Shown here: positions 16,747 through 24,420 of the stretch, one piece after another
How positions within the stretch are numbered: the stretch's first letter is position 1
How the letters are laid out: every line of letters starts with the position of its first letter
IMG/VR virus record: IMGVR_UViG_3300042945_003542
Span: 1 to 26,702 of that record
From: a virus
Length of the DNA stretch: 26,702 nt
Strand: one strand, 5' to 3'
Translations under genes and position numbers: made by a program
The notes under the pieces: generated by a model
What the model was told of the DNA's origin: nothing
Seen by the model: the letters and a program-made list of their open reading frames with translations, nothing else
The model's database searches: none

Positions 16747-17337
16747 TCAGACGACCTCCTCACCGACAGACTCGTTGATCTCACCGGCACGACGCTCGAA
16801 CTCCTCGCGGGAGCACGAGCCGAGCACGTACTCGCGTTTGACCATCACGTAGAACGTGACGTTTCCCTCGACATCCCGCTTGGGCGTCAGGTGCGGCGCC
16901 CACGGGCGCGAGTCCCCGGACAGCAAGCACTCTTGGCAGGGGATGTGATCCCGCGTCCAAATGTGCGTCGTCTCCGGCTTGACCAGCGAGAACCACTGAT
17001 CGGGCCGAATCGCCCCCTCGTAGGGGCCGGTCAGGTAGGCCGCGTGGTGCTCGCGGTTCCGCGGGCAGTAGAGGAAGTGGATGTTCTCCTCCGCGTCGCG
17101 CTGGCGCTCCTCCTTGGCGCGCTGGGCGTCGCGCTCGCGCTTCTTCACGAGAAGCTCGGCGGCGCGGCCGTACAGCGGCTTGCGCGGGGCCTTGGTGGGT
17201 GCAGGCGCTTCCTGCGGGGCGGGTTCAGGCGTGCCCGGTTGGGGCGTCGCCTCGGCCTGCGGCTCCGTCGTCTGCGGCGTGGTGGCCGCCTGTGCGACGG
17301 AAGCCGCGAGGGCCTCCTTGTTGATGGTCTTAGCCAC
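16747..17337 (-). CDS. Hypothetical protein with Cys/His motif between portal and scaffold
   Basis: The product is 196 aa from GTG 17337, with AAGGAG 6 nt upstream; it overlaps the portal stop by 8 bp. The first 55 residues are Pro/Gln/Ala-rich and probably disordered. A basic helix follows (about 60-85). The rest is a compact domain with CPRNREHH (about 92-99), then CQEC (about 134-137) and a later SCSREEF, which could bind zinc. The adjacent scaffold also has a Pro-rich N terminus. It may be a portal- or scaffold-associated assembly factor. The role is unknown. Confidence 0.8.
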   Translation of the reverse strand: MAKTINKEALAASVAQAATTPQTTEPQAEATPQPGTPEPAPQEAPAPTKAPRKPLYGRAAELLVKKRERDAQRAKEERQRDAEENIHFLYCPRNREHHAAYLTGPYEGAIRPDQWFSLVKPETTHIWTRDHIPCQECLLSGDSRPWAPHLTPKRDVEGNVTFYVMVKREYVLGSCSREEFERRAGEINESVGEEVV

Positions 17338-19465
17338 GGGTGGCTCCTTGGGATGCCTTCGGTTTCGGCTTCGAGGGTTGGCCCTTGTTGGCCCTCCCCC
17401 CCGGCTGGGTCATCTGCTGCAACTGGAGTTGCTGCAACATGGCCTGCTGGAGTTTCTGCTGGTGCTCCTGGTAGTGCTGGATCACCAGCTGGCGCGCGAT
17501 CGGATCGAGCCGGCGGAACTCGTCGGTGCGCATCCGCCGCGACATGACGCGCATGTGCGCATCGTCGTCGTCGAACGGGTTGGTCTTGTAGTCGAGCATC
17601 GGCTCGCCAAGCTGGCTCTGCACGACGAACTTGAGCGGGTCGGCGACCATCTCGTCCCACTCGCGTTCCTGGTTCTCCTCTTCGACGAGGCGCTGCGCGA
17701 GCACGTCCTCGGCGCCGCCGTAGGCCAGCGTCTTGAGCACGCTGAGCTTGTCCTCGGGGTTGTTGATCGGGTCGAGCACGCCCGCCTGCACGTACTCGAG
17801 GATGCGCGCCCGCTCGACGCTCCGGCTCTGGAAGAAGTCGGGCTCGCCGACGATTCGAATGTCCTCGCGGATGTCCGCGGCCTCGAAGCGCTGCACGCGG
17901 TAGGCGTTGTCGGCGCCCACGTAGGTCATCGTGCGCTGCGTCGTGTAGAACTTCCGCGCCGTGGCGAGCATGATGCGCCCGCCGAGCAGCGTCGCCCGCA
18001 AAGCGCTGCGCGCCGCCGGCGTGAGCGCCTTGTTCTTCTCCTCGATCATCGCGTCGAGGCCGGGCCGCGAGCGGATCTGCCCCGGCAGCTTGCTCATATC
18101 GGGGTCGGCCTGGCTCGAGATCATCTGCATCTCGGCGAGCGCGCGGTTCGCCCCGTCGGCGAGCTCCTTGGGGATCATCGGCACCGGGCCGGGCATCATC
18201 GGCTTGCCGCCGGTTGCGAGCAGGTCGCACTCGTACACGACGCCGGGCTCGATGGCGAGCTGACCCTTGGGCAGCCCCGAGCGCTTGTCGACGAACATCG
18301 GCGGCGTCGAGTGGACGTTGGCGACTTCGGTTTGCTTGCCGCGCGCGTTGTTGTACTGGAACTGCGGATTGCGCAGGTCGTCGATGAGCGGGTGCCCCAT
18401 GAACGAGCCCGGCTTCTTCTGCCAGTCGACCTTGATGAAGGGCAGCGGGTACTTCGTCGCCTGCATCGGGTTGTCGCGGTTCACCAGCACGGTGTCGCCC
18501 GCGATCACGATGTAGCGGCCTTTCCAGTTGTTGCGCCGCATCGGGCGCTCGAAGAAGCGCGTGAGCACCGTGCGATGGCGGTTCTTGTCGCGCGGCTGCA
18601 TGTTCGCGTGCGGCGTGTTCGCGCCGCCCTGCATGAACGAGAGCAGCTCGTCCCACCACAGCGACGTGGTGCGCGGCTCCGCGGGCTTGATGTCCTTGAC
18701 CGCGGCGAACCCGTAGGTGTCCTCGAGCGTCGAGAGGTCGACCATCTCGTTCGTGCCGCACCACGAGCAGGAGTCGTCCTGGAAGTCCGTGCGGGAAGTC
18801 CAGTCCCAATGCACGCGCAGCGGCGAGTGAACGCGCGCCGTCACTTCGCCCGGCGGGATGTCCTCGAAGCGCCCCTCGTCCTCGGCGACGCGTTGCTGGT
18901 CGGGCGTCAGGCCCACCACGGTCTCGCCGTTGTCGCCCAGGTAGAAGCGATCCGGCGAGCCCGCCTCCGGGTTCCAGCCGATCTCGATGAAACCAGAGCC
19001 GCACGCGGCCGCCCAGGTGAGCGCTTCCTCGAGAAGCTCGCTCCAGTTGACCACGTTGTCGCGCAGGTGCTCGAACAGCTTTTCGCTGACGAAAGCCTTG
19101 TCGCGCTCGGCCTTGGTGTGGTCCCTGGTCGGCGCCCGGAACACCGACGAACTGGCGAGCACGGTGCTGATCGCGCGCGTGACCAGCGTGCGCACGAAGT
19201 TGGCCCGGTACAGAACCTTGTGCGGCGGAAGCTGCGGCGTGCGGAACGCGATTCCGTCGTCGACGAAGTGCTGGTTCCCGTTGAGGAACGCGAGGTTTTT
19301 CACCCACTCGCGTTCCATCGGGTTGCGGTGCTGATCGTTCAGCTTCGGGCTGATCCGAGAGCGCACGTACTGCATGGCGTCGCTCTTGGTGAGCTTGCCG
19401 CGCGGTACGACCAGCGAGGGGCCGGATCCTTGCGTCTGGGAGTTGCGCGAGAGCTGAAACTGCAT
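17330..19465 (-). CDS. Portal protein (large, P22-type)
   Basis: The product is 711 aa, the ring through which DNA is packaged and ejected. Its length and position beside TerL fit the large portals of podoviruses. The N-terminal half has portal-like text such as NPMEREWVKNLAFLNGNQHF (about 49-68), RANFVRTLVTRAIS (about 88-101) and FIEIGWNPEAG. A helical central region (about 440-540) includes RSALRATLLGGRIMLATARKF. The C terminus is a long Gln/Leu-rich helix (about 660-690, QEHQQKLQQAMLQQLQLQ) that could form the barrel seen in P22-type portals. GAGG 5 nt upstream supports the start. The 12-nt start context GAGGCCGCCATG is shared with the 1408-aa gene. Confidence 0.87.
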   Translation of the reverse strand: MQFQLSRNSQTQGSGPSLVVPRGKLTKSDAMQYVRSRISPKLNDQHRNPMEREWVKNLAFLNGNQHFVDDGIAFRTPQLPPHKVLYRANFVRTLVTRAISTVLASSSVFRAPTRDHTKAERDKAFVSEKLFEHLRDNVVNWSELLEEALTWAAACGSGFIEIGWNPEAGSPDRFYLGDNGETVVGLTPDQQRVAEDEGRFEDIPPGEVTARVHSPLRVHWDWTSRTDFQDDSCSWCGTNEMVDLSTLEDTYGFAAVKDIKPAEPRTTSLWWDELLSFMQGGANTPHANMQPRDKNRHRTVLTRFFERPMRRNNWKGRYIVIAGDTVLVNRDNPMQATKYPLPFIKVDWQKKPGSFMGHPLIDDLRNPQFQYNNARGKQTEVANVHSTPPMFVDKRSGLPKGQLAIEPGVVYECDLLATGGKPMMPGPVPMIPKELADGANRALAEMQMISSQADPDMSKLPGQIRSRPGLDAMIEEKNKALTPAARSALRATLLGGRIMLATARKFYTTQRTMTYVGADNAYRVQRFEAADIREDIRIVGEPDFFQSRSVERARILEYVQAGVLDPINNPEDKLSVLKTLAYGGAEDVLAQRLVEEENQEREWDEMVADPLKFVVQSQLGEPMLDYKTNPFDDDDAHMRVMSRRMRTDEFRRLDPIARQLVIQHYQEHQQKLQQAMLQQLQLQQMTQPGGRANKGQPSKPKPKASQGATRG

Positions 19466-19477
19466 GGCGGCCTCGGG

Positions 19478-19795
19478 TCAGGTCTGGAGGTTGTTCGGCA
19501 GGTCGTAGCCGTCCGCATCCTGCTGGTACGTCGGCTGCATCGGAATCCGCGTGAACTGCGGTTGCGCGGGCTCCTGCGGCTGACCCATCGTAGCAACGAG
19601 GGGCGCCTGCGCTCGGATCGCGGGATCGGCGGCGCCGGAGAGGTGCGTCACCACGAGCAGCTTCTCCATGTCGGCCTGGCGCCGCATGGCTTCGCGCGCC
19701 ATGCGCGCCGTGCTCGAGATCGAGTAGATCGCGGCCGCCAGCGCGAGCACCACGACCACCAGGGCGAACCAGTCCATCGTTCCGTTCATCGTCAC
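19478..19795 (-). CDS. Small one-TM protein between TerL and portal
   Basis: The product is up to 105 aa. A GTG at 19795 overlaps the TerL stop (GTGA); an ATG at 19789 is also possible. A single TM segment lies at about residues 9-27 (WFALVVVVLALAAAIYSIS). A short basic amphipathic helix follows (ARMAREAMRRQADMEKL), then a Pro/Gln-rich tail. The layout, a short outside part, one TM segment and a charged tail, is like several small phage membrane proteins. A lysis (holin-like) or membrane-anchoring role is possible but there is no direct evidence. A second protein of this type lies at 11949..12245. It is unlikely to be an error, because it is exactly packed between two confident genes. Confidence 0.78.
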   Translation of the reverse strand: MTMNGTMDWFALVVVVLALAAAIYSISSTARMAREAMRRQADMEKLLVVTHLSGAADPAIRAQAPLVATMGQPQEPAQPQFTRIPMQPTYQQDADGYDLPNNLQT

Positions 19796-21759
19796 AGTCC
19801 TTGCCCGTTCGGGGCGGTGTCCCAGCGCCGTTTGGTGTTGAGCCCGTCGTCGCCGCGGCGCTCGTTGCGGCGACGCCAGAAATCCTCATCGGAGCCAGTC
19901 GGCGGAAGCCGATCGGGCTCCTCGTGCGTGGCCTGTTCCGCGGCCGTCAGCTCGAGCAGCTTGAGCGCGATGCCGTAGGCCATGATGCAGTCGTTCCTGC
20001 ACTTGCGGTCGATCTTCTCCTTCTCGTCGAGCTGCGCGTCGAGGCACTCCTGGAGCAGTCGCTTCGAGGGCGTGTCCGCGTCGGGGTTGGCGAGCGCGAT
20101 CGCCACGCGGTCGATCACGAGGGCCTTCCCGCTCGTGCTCATGATCCAGCCCTTGCGCGGCACGAACTTGCCTTCGCGGTCCTCCCAGCGCTGTTGCACG
20201 AACAGGCGTTCGCAGCCCGCGGCCTCGGCGGCTTCGTACACGGCGAGCCCGTGCTGCGAGGGATGCGTCTCGACTGCGACGGTGGCGCGGTACAGATCAC
20301 TGAGCAGCTTCACCGTGCGGCCGAACAGGTGCGGAGGCTCCCATCCGTACCACTCCGCGACCACAGCCTCGGTCTTGCAGTCGATCACGCACGCGACGCA
20401 CGGGTCGCCGCCGCGCACGCCCGCCGCGGTGTCCACGCCGATCACGTAGTTGCGCCCGGCCGCCGGCCAGCGCCACACGCTCACCTCGCCGTGGCGGTCC
20501 TCGAGGATGCGCGGCTCGCCGGCGTCGTCCACGATGCGCCCCACCTGGATCGGCGGGCGAACGTGCGCGGTCATTTTGTGCTGGACGTGCTCGAGGTTGA
20601 ACGCGCTGCGCCCCGACGCGAGCAGCGCCTCCTCGGGGAACGCCGGGCACTGTTCATGGAACGTCTGGATGTTCCCGTTGCACTTCTCCGCGATGTAGTA
20701 GCGGCGCCATGCCAGTTGGTCGTAGTCGACGTTCTTCGGCGGCGCCCCGCGGATGTGCACGCGCTGCGCGAGCAGGATGCGCTCCTCCGGCGTCAGCGTG
20801 CGCTCGATGCGCGCGCGGATGTCGCTCGGCAGCGCGCTCGGGTTCGAGCCGATCTTCGTCCAGCGATACTCCTCGTGGAGAAACCACGGGATGAACATGG
20901 CGGCCCAGCCGATGCCGTAGTCGACGCCCGAACCGTCCTCGCGCCGCAGGTCGTCGGGCATCGCCAAGCCCTGCTGCTTGTACCAAGCGCGCCGGAACTT
21001 GTCGGCGAAGTAGCCCGTGTTCCCCTTGGCCTGGGAAACGTCGATGGCGAGCGACTCGGGGACCTCGGGCAGCGCGAGCTCGATGCCCTTGCCCTTTTCC
21101 TCGGCGTCCGGCCACTTCGAGGTTTCCTCCATGTCGACGTAGAGGTTCGTCTCGCCGAAGCCTGGGTTCGGCGTGTTCGCGCTCACGACCTGGATGCGCG
21201 AGTTGAACGGCGGCCCCATGACGATCATGTCGCGGTTCGACTTGTCCGGCGTGAGGCTCCACGACGCGCCGCTCGACATCCGCAGCCGGGTGAACATCAG
21301 CTTCACGCGGCCGAGCAGCGTCTCGCACAGCTCCTCGCGGTCCGTGACCACGCGGAGGTTCAAGTTCGCCATCGTGAGCATCGCGTGCAGGAACACGGCC
21401 AGCGTGTAGGTGCTGATCCCGTTCTGGCGCACCTTGAGGATCACGACGCGCCGCGGGGCGCCGCGCCGCTCTTGCCTGAGCAGGATGGCCTCGAGGTTGC
21501 GCTGCGACTGGTTGTAGACGAACGGAATCGGGCGGGCCTTCTTGTCGACGATCACCACCAGGCGCTCGATCCACTCGCGGCGCGACATCCGCCACTGGTT
21601 GCCCCGCCGGTCGCCGAACACGCCGCGCTCGCGGTTGTAGAGCAGGAAGAAGTGATTGAGCCGCTGTTGCTCCGGCGAATCGCCGGCCGCCTCGTAGGCG
21701 CGGCGCTTGGCGTCCGTGAGCAGCGCCAGCAGGCGCGGATCGTCCTCGCGGAACCGCAC
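19792..21759 (-). CDS. terL: Terminase large subunit
   Basis: The product is 655 aa from GTG 21759, one base after the TerS stop; longer upstream reading overlaps TerS and is not needed. ATPase: a Walker-A-like VRQNGIST (about residues 110-117, the form seen in many phage terminases) and Walker-B LYVDMEE (about 206-212). Nuclease: acidic motifs GVD (D443), VAVETH (E497) and RNDCIMAYGIAL (D590), matching the three acidic positions of the RNase-H-like headful or cos nuclease. The text CPAFPEEAL (about 371-379) is also typical of this family. It would dock on the portal, cut concatemers and pump DNA. The weak AAAGG upstream suggests translational coupling to TerS. Confidence 0.93.
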   Translation of the reverse strand: MRFREDDPRLLALLTDAKRRAYEAAGDSPEQQRLNHFFLLYNRERGVFGDRRGNQWRMSRREWIERLVVIVDKKARPIPFVYNQSQRNLEAILLRQERRGAPRRVVILKVRQNGISTYTLAVFLHAMLTMANLNLRVVTDREELCETLLGRVKLMFTRLRMSSGASWSLTPDKSNRDMIVMGPPFNSRIQVVSANTPNPGFGETNLYVDMEETSKWPDAEEKGKGIELALPEVPESLAIDVSQAKGNTGYFADKFRRAWYKQQGLAMPDDLRREDGSGVDYGIGWAAMFIPWFLHEEYRWTKIGSNPSALPSDIRARIERTLTPEERILLAQRVHIRGAPPKNVDYDQLAWRRYYIAEKCNGNIQTFHEQCPAFPEEALLASGRSAFNLEHVQHKMTAHVRPPIQVGRIVDDAGEPRILEDRHGEVSVWRWPAAGRNYVIGVDTAAGVRGGDPCVACVIDCKTEAVVAEWYGWEPPHLFGRTVKLLSDLYRATVAVETHPSQHGLAVYEAAEAAGCERLFVQQRWEDREGKFVPRKGWIMSTSGKALVIDRVAIALANPDADTPSKRLLQECLDAQLDEKEKIDRKCRNDCIMAYGIALKLLELTAAEQATHEEPDRLPPTGSDEDFWRRRNERRGDDGLNTKRRWDTAPNGQGL

Positions 21760-21760
21760 G

Positions 21761-22156
21761 TCAGACGGACGCCTTTCGCGTGAGCTTGAGCCGGTTGATG
21801 AGGCTCGCCACCGCCCAGGGCTCGATCTCGAGCGCCCGCGCGATCTGCACATGGCTCATGCCCACGTCGAGCAGCGCCCGCAGCTTCTTCGCCTCGAGCT
21901 GCGCCAGGTCGCGCAGGTTCCGGTTCTTGCGGCGGAACGTCTTGTTCCGGTTCCACTGGAATTGGCACGCCGGGCACACGCGCACGCGCCGCCCCTCGGG
22001 GCCGCCGTCGACGACGAACTTGCCCATGCCGGGATACTCGCCGCACACGAACACGGTCGTTCTCACGACCCGCCCCGACGGGTATCGGTACTCCCACGGA
22101 GCCCCGCACGCCTCGCACGTCGACGGGACTTCGGCGTCCGGTTTTCGCTTTGCCAT
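21761..22156 (-). CDS. Terminase small subunit, zinc-ribbon plus helix-turn-helix, putative
   Basis: The product is 131 aa from ATG 22156. A 66-residue upstream extension in frame exists but is low-complexity and crosses two hairpins, so I exclude it. Residues 14-17 (CEAC) and 61-64 (CPAC) form a probable zinc ribbon, with one extra Cys at 38. The C-terminal half is basic and helical; residues about 97-127 (LLDVGMSHVQIARALEI, then ASLINRLKL) look like a helix-turn-helix. A DNA-binding protein directly before TerL, with one base between the genes, is the standard small terminase position. It would recognise the packaging site. A transcriptional regulator is the main alternative. No strong Shine-Dalgarno is visible. 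Confidence 0.75.
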   Translation of the reverse strand: MAKRKPDAEVPSTCEACGAPWEYRYPSGRVVRTTVFVCGEYPGMGKFVVDGGPEGRRVRVCPACQFQWNRNKTFRRKNRNLRDLAQLEAKKLRALLDVGMSHVQIARALEIEPWAVASLINRLKLTRKASV

Positions 22157-22199
22157 GCGCGGAGCATAGAGCCCACGTATCTCTCTGCGCAAGCCCCTG

Positions 22200-22220
22200 T
22201 TTCCGCGCGAGTTGCGGAAA
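22200..22220. repeat. Inverted repeat, 7-bp stem, 7-nt loop
   Basis: tttccgc (22200-22206) and gcggaaa (22214-22220) pair perfectly around gcgagtt. It sits in the divergent region, 4 bp from the larger hairpin. It could be an operator or the second stem of a tandem RNA element in the TerS leader. Confidence 0.6.
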
Positions 22221-22224
22221 AGGC

Positions 22225-22273
22225 GCGAGCCCCGCCGGTGTGCGATGCAAGACGCACACCGAGCAGGGCTCGC
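22225..22273 (-). terminator. Large two-part hairpin, terminator- or attenuator-like on the minus strand
   Basis: Outer arms gcgagccc (22225-22232) and gggctcgc (22266-22273) and inner arms ggtgtgcg (22237-22244) and cgcacacc (22253-22260) form a 16-bp interrupted stem with an 8-nt loop. Reading leftward it is followed by GCCTTTTC, so it looks like an intrinsic terminator for minus-strand RNA, or an attenuator or antitermination site in the late leader. It lies upstream of TerS, so it would not end the operon itself. Confidence 0.5.
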
Positions 22274-22302
22274 TTGACCCTCACGCGGGCGAGGCGTACA
22301 AG
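22274..22302 (+). promoter_or_regulatory. Candidate sigma-70-like promoter for the replication operon
   Basis: TTGACC (22274-22279), a 17-bp spacer and TACAAG (22297-22302) match the -35 well and the -10 at four of six positions. The start site would be near 22309, giving a leader of about 118 nt that carries the small ORF and the 22321-22356 inverted pair. It is weak by itself but well placed. The -35 abuts the large hairpin, which could be an operator. Confidence 0.4.
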
Positions 22303-22370
22303 GGGCGCTCACGCGCGAGGAGTTGGAGTCTCCCCGGCGGAACTTTTCACCCAACTGGAGTCAGCAGTCG

Positions 22371-22430
22371 ATGAACGAGACACATCGTAGCCGCTTGGGC
22401 GGCCGGCGCAATACCGGGGTTCGCCTATGA
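22371..22430 (+). CDS. 19-aa leader ORF coupled to the initiator gene
   Basis: ATG 22371 opens a 20-codon frame (MNETHRSRLGGRRNTGVRL) whose stop TGA shares bases with the ATG of the next gene (ATGA). GGAG lies 10 nt upstream. The initiator gene has no clear ribosome site of its own, so its translation could depend on reading this ORF. It is basic, with five Arg. The ORF may be chance; the exact overlap is the evidence. Confidence 0.35.
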   Translation: MNETHRSRLGGRRNTGVRL

Positions 22431-23305
22431 GCGCGCCCCAAAGTCGGGAGCCTCTCCCGTGGTTTCGGTTCGACGTGGCCGAGGTCGCCACAGCCCGCGG
22501 CGGGATGCGCGTGCTCGGCGATGACGCCGCGCTCGCCGCGATGATGCGCTTCGCCTGGCGCTCCTGGCGCGAGGGTCGTCTCACCGAGGACGACGCGCGC
22601 CAGACGTGCGGCGCCGGGTTCGAGACGCTGCTCGCCGCCATGCTCGAGCGCGGACCCGACGGGCTGCTGTCGCTGCCCTGGATGGAGGCCGCTCGGACCG
22701 AGGCCGACGCCTACCGGCTCCAGCAGCGGGAATCCGGCCGTAGGGGCGGCATGGCGAAGGCTGCTAATGCCAAGCGACCCTCTAGCGACCCTACAGGCTC
22801 GCTTAGCGACCCACTAGCGAAGTCTACCCAGGAGAGGAGAGTAGAGGAGAGTAGAGATTCAGCCCTACAGAGTGCTTCGCACTCTTCCGGGCTGGAGCCG
22901 GCGCCTCGCGGCGCGTCTCCGGGCGAACTCTTCGAGAACCCGAAGAGGCCCAAAACCGAGGCGAAGAAGGGCGAGCACGTCCAGGCGGTGGAAATGTTCC
23001 AGCGGGCTTGGGCTCGCATCCGGCACGGCGACCTCACGGTGACGGTCAAGACCGACCCGAAGGACATCCCGCCGGCTGAGCGGTACACGCCGACCGCAGC
23101 GGACTTCATCCACGCCGCGAGGCTCTGGAAGCGCATTGGCGGCGACACGGCCCTCCTGCGCGAGCGGATGAGCAACTTCTTCCAGAGCGATGCGCCCTGG
23201 ATTCGGGCGGGCGGCTTTGCGCTGTTCGCCACCAAGTTCGATCTCCTGACCGACCCGATCATGGCGCTGAACGGCAGCAGCAGCGCCCAACACACCGAGA
23301 GCTGA
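22427..23305 (+). CDS. Phage replication-initiator-like protein (DUF1376/O-type layout)
   Basis: The product is 292 aa. An N-terminal helical domain (residues about 5-105; PWFRFDVAEVATARGG, then ALAAMMRFAWRSWREGRLT) resembles the DNA-binding part of phage replication proteins that begin by describing a D-x-A-L-like fold. It is followed by QQRESGRRGGMAKAANAKR and a Ser/Glu-rich linker (about 105-165) of the sort found in these proteins. The C-terminal part (about 185-280) is helical and could contact a helicase or loader. It would bind the origin and load the replisome; the linker DNA itself carries origin-like repeats. Family identity is a pattern judgement. It probably depends on coupling with the 19-aa ORF. 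Confidence 0.65.
   Translation: MSAPQSREPLPWFRFDVAEVATARGGMRVLGDDAALAAMMRFAWRSWREGRLTEDDARQTCGAGFETLLAAMLERGPDGLLSLPWMEAARTEADAYRLQQRESGRRGGMAKAANAKRPSSDPTGSLSDPLAKSTQERRVEESRDSALQSASHSSGLEPAPRGASPGELFENPKRPKTEAKKGEHVQAVEMFQRAWARIRHGDLTVTVKTDPKDIPPAERYTPTAADFIHAARLWKRIGGDTALLRERMSNFFQSDAPWIRAGGFALFATKFDLLTDPIMALNGSSSAQHTES
22772..22914 (+). other. Putative replication origin inside the initiator gene
   Basis: Four copies of AGCGA, three extended to AGCGACCC, start at 22773, 22784, 22805 and 22816. The spacings of 11, 21 and 11 bp keep them on one helical face. A perfect 10-bp tandem, GAGGAGAGTA, occupies 22834-22853 in a purine-rich tract. A 35-nt hairpin follows (22860-22894: 6 bp, 3x3 loop, 7 bp, TTC loop), then a smaller one (22901-22914). 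This order is reminiscent of lambda, whose origin lies in gene O. No strongly AT-rich unwinding element is visible. Confidence 0.5.
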
Positions 23306-23308
23306 GCC

Positions 23309-23977
23309 ATGCCCCTTCGCTACTGGACCGAATCCGAAGTCCCCGAGGCCATGCTTCGCGGGCACAATCTCCACGCCCACGAAGTCCTGAGCCTTGCGCA
23401 CATCGCCTGGTTCTGGCTGGTCGGCCCCGGCTCGAGCTCCTTGCTCGGCCCGGTGTTCTACGAGGGCTCGCGCCATTGGGACGTCGCCGTCGAGCGCAAG
23501 AAGTCGCACCTCGACTGCCGCTCGCGGGGCTGGACCGCGGACACCTTGCGCGAGGTTCACACCTTCGTCGAGCGATTGCGCGCCCGCAAGAAGGCCGTGC
23601 AGCCAACGCAGCAGGCCCGCCCCTCGCGTTCGAGGGCTCGACGCGACATCGACGTCGACGGCTCCGACGACGTGCAGCAGGCGCTCTCCCAGAGCGATCT
23701 GGGGCCAGGGCGGATTTTGCCGACCGTCGAACGTGACTGGCCGGAGACGTTCCACATGACCGACGAGGAGCGCGCCGAGAAGTGGCGAGCCGTGCAACGC
23801 GCATGGTCGCCCCGCGGTGCGCCGCCGCCCGAGCGCAACGACCGAGACCCCGACCAGCCGCGCGAGCGCATGAGCCACGTCAAGGCGCAAGTGCTATTCG
23901 CCGGCGACGACCAAGGCAACGATCCCGTCCGCGAGCCCACGGCCGCGGAAATCCACGCAGACGAGGAGTACTTCTGA
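23309..23977 (+). CDS. Unknown early protein, 222 aa
   Basis: It starts 3 bp after the initiator stop; GAGAG lies about 8-10 nt upstream. Residues 1-95 are the folded part, with HAHEVLSLAHIAWFWLVGPG, the stretch FYEGSRHWDVAVERKKSH and a single Cys in LDCRSRGW. Residues about 95-222 are charged, Arg/Asp/Pro-rich and probably mostly disordered (for example RAPPPERNDRD-like composition). No domain is recognised. Co-transcription with the initiator suggests a replication or early takeover role, perhaps helicase loading, but that is only context. Confidence 0.75.
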   Translation: MPLRYWTESEVPEAMLRGHNLHAHEVLSLAHIAWFWLVGPGSSSLLGPVFYEGSRHWDVAVERKKSHLDCRSRGWTADTLREVHTFVERLRARKKAVQPTQQARPSRSRARRDIDVDGSDDVQQALSQSDLGPGRILPTVERDWPETFHMTDEERAEKWRAVQRAWSPRGAPPPERNDRDPDQPRERMSHVKAQVLFAGDDQGNDPVREPTAAEIHADEEYF

Positions 23978-24420
23978 TGACACTGAACGAATTGATTTTG
24001 AACGCTGACGGAGACGATCCGATGGACAAGTTCATGAAGAGTTCCGACCTGGACGGGCGCGATTTGGCGTGTCTCGAGCAGGGCGTAAACGACACTTTGC
24101 GTCAAGCAGAGTCTCGCTTTGGGATGCTTCCGTTCAGAGTCGACGCCTGGACCGAAGGCGTGGATATTTTCGCTGGCGGCAGCGTCTCCGCACGGCATGG
24201 ACCCGTACCGATTGAGTCTCCGGTCAGAGCGGTGCGCGTGGATCCGGGCGGCGTGATCTTCGCTAGGGGCCACAGCAACCACTCCCCCGAGATCCGCGTT
24301 CTCGATGCGCCGCTGCATTGGCGCATCGCGGCCGTCACCATGCTCCCCGCTCTCGCGCAGGCCCACGCGGAGAAGATCGCGGCTCTTGTGGCCGCCGCCA
24401 AGAAAGCGCTGGGCTCGTGA
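23977..24420 (+). CDS. Unknown early protein, 147 aa
   Basis: The ATG at 23977 overlaps the previous stop as TGATG, with GAGGAG 8 nt upstream. A longer upstream in-frame reading is not needed. The middle (about 45-115) alternates strands and turns, including VDAWTEGVDIFAGGS and VRVDPGGVIFARGHSN, and the C terminus is a long Ala-rich helix (about 115-147). It looks like a compact alpha/beta protein. The final bases overlap the next start (TGATG). Function not recognised; it belongs to the same operon as the initiator. Confidence 0.8.
   Translation: MTLNELILNADGDDPMDKFMKSSDLDGRDLACLEQGVNDTLRQAESRFGMLPFRVDAWTEGVDIFAGGSVSARHGPVPIESPVRAVRVDPGGVIFARGHSNHSPEIRVLDAPLHWRIAAVTMLPALAQAHAEKIAALVAAAKKALGS

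Larger units (their letters stand above)
22157..22426. promoter_or_regulatory. Divergent intergenic region between late and early blocks
   Basis: These 270 bp separate the leftward TerS operon from the rightward replication operon, so both sets of promoters should lie here. It holds two hairpins (22200-22220 and 22225-22273), a plus-strand promoter candidate, and a 19-aa ORF directly before the initiator gene. For the minus strand, a loose match TTGCGC-N18-TATGCT ends 6 nt before the TerS ATG; that would leave almost no leader and is weak. An inverted pair agttgg/ccaact (22321-22326, 22351-22356) lies in the plus-strand leader. Confidence 0.65.

Noticed and set aside
17081-19978. 965-aa plus-strand frame opposite the portal gene
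   Set aside because: The portal and its neighbours explain this DNA; the antisense reading is low-complexity.
22157-22354. 66-residue N-terminal extension of the small terminase
   Set aside because: It crosses both hairpins, has no ribosome site, and its composition differs from the rest of the protein.
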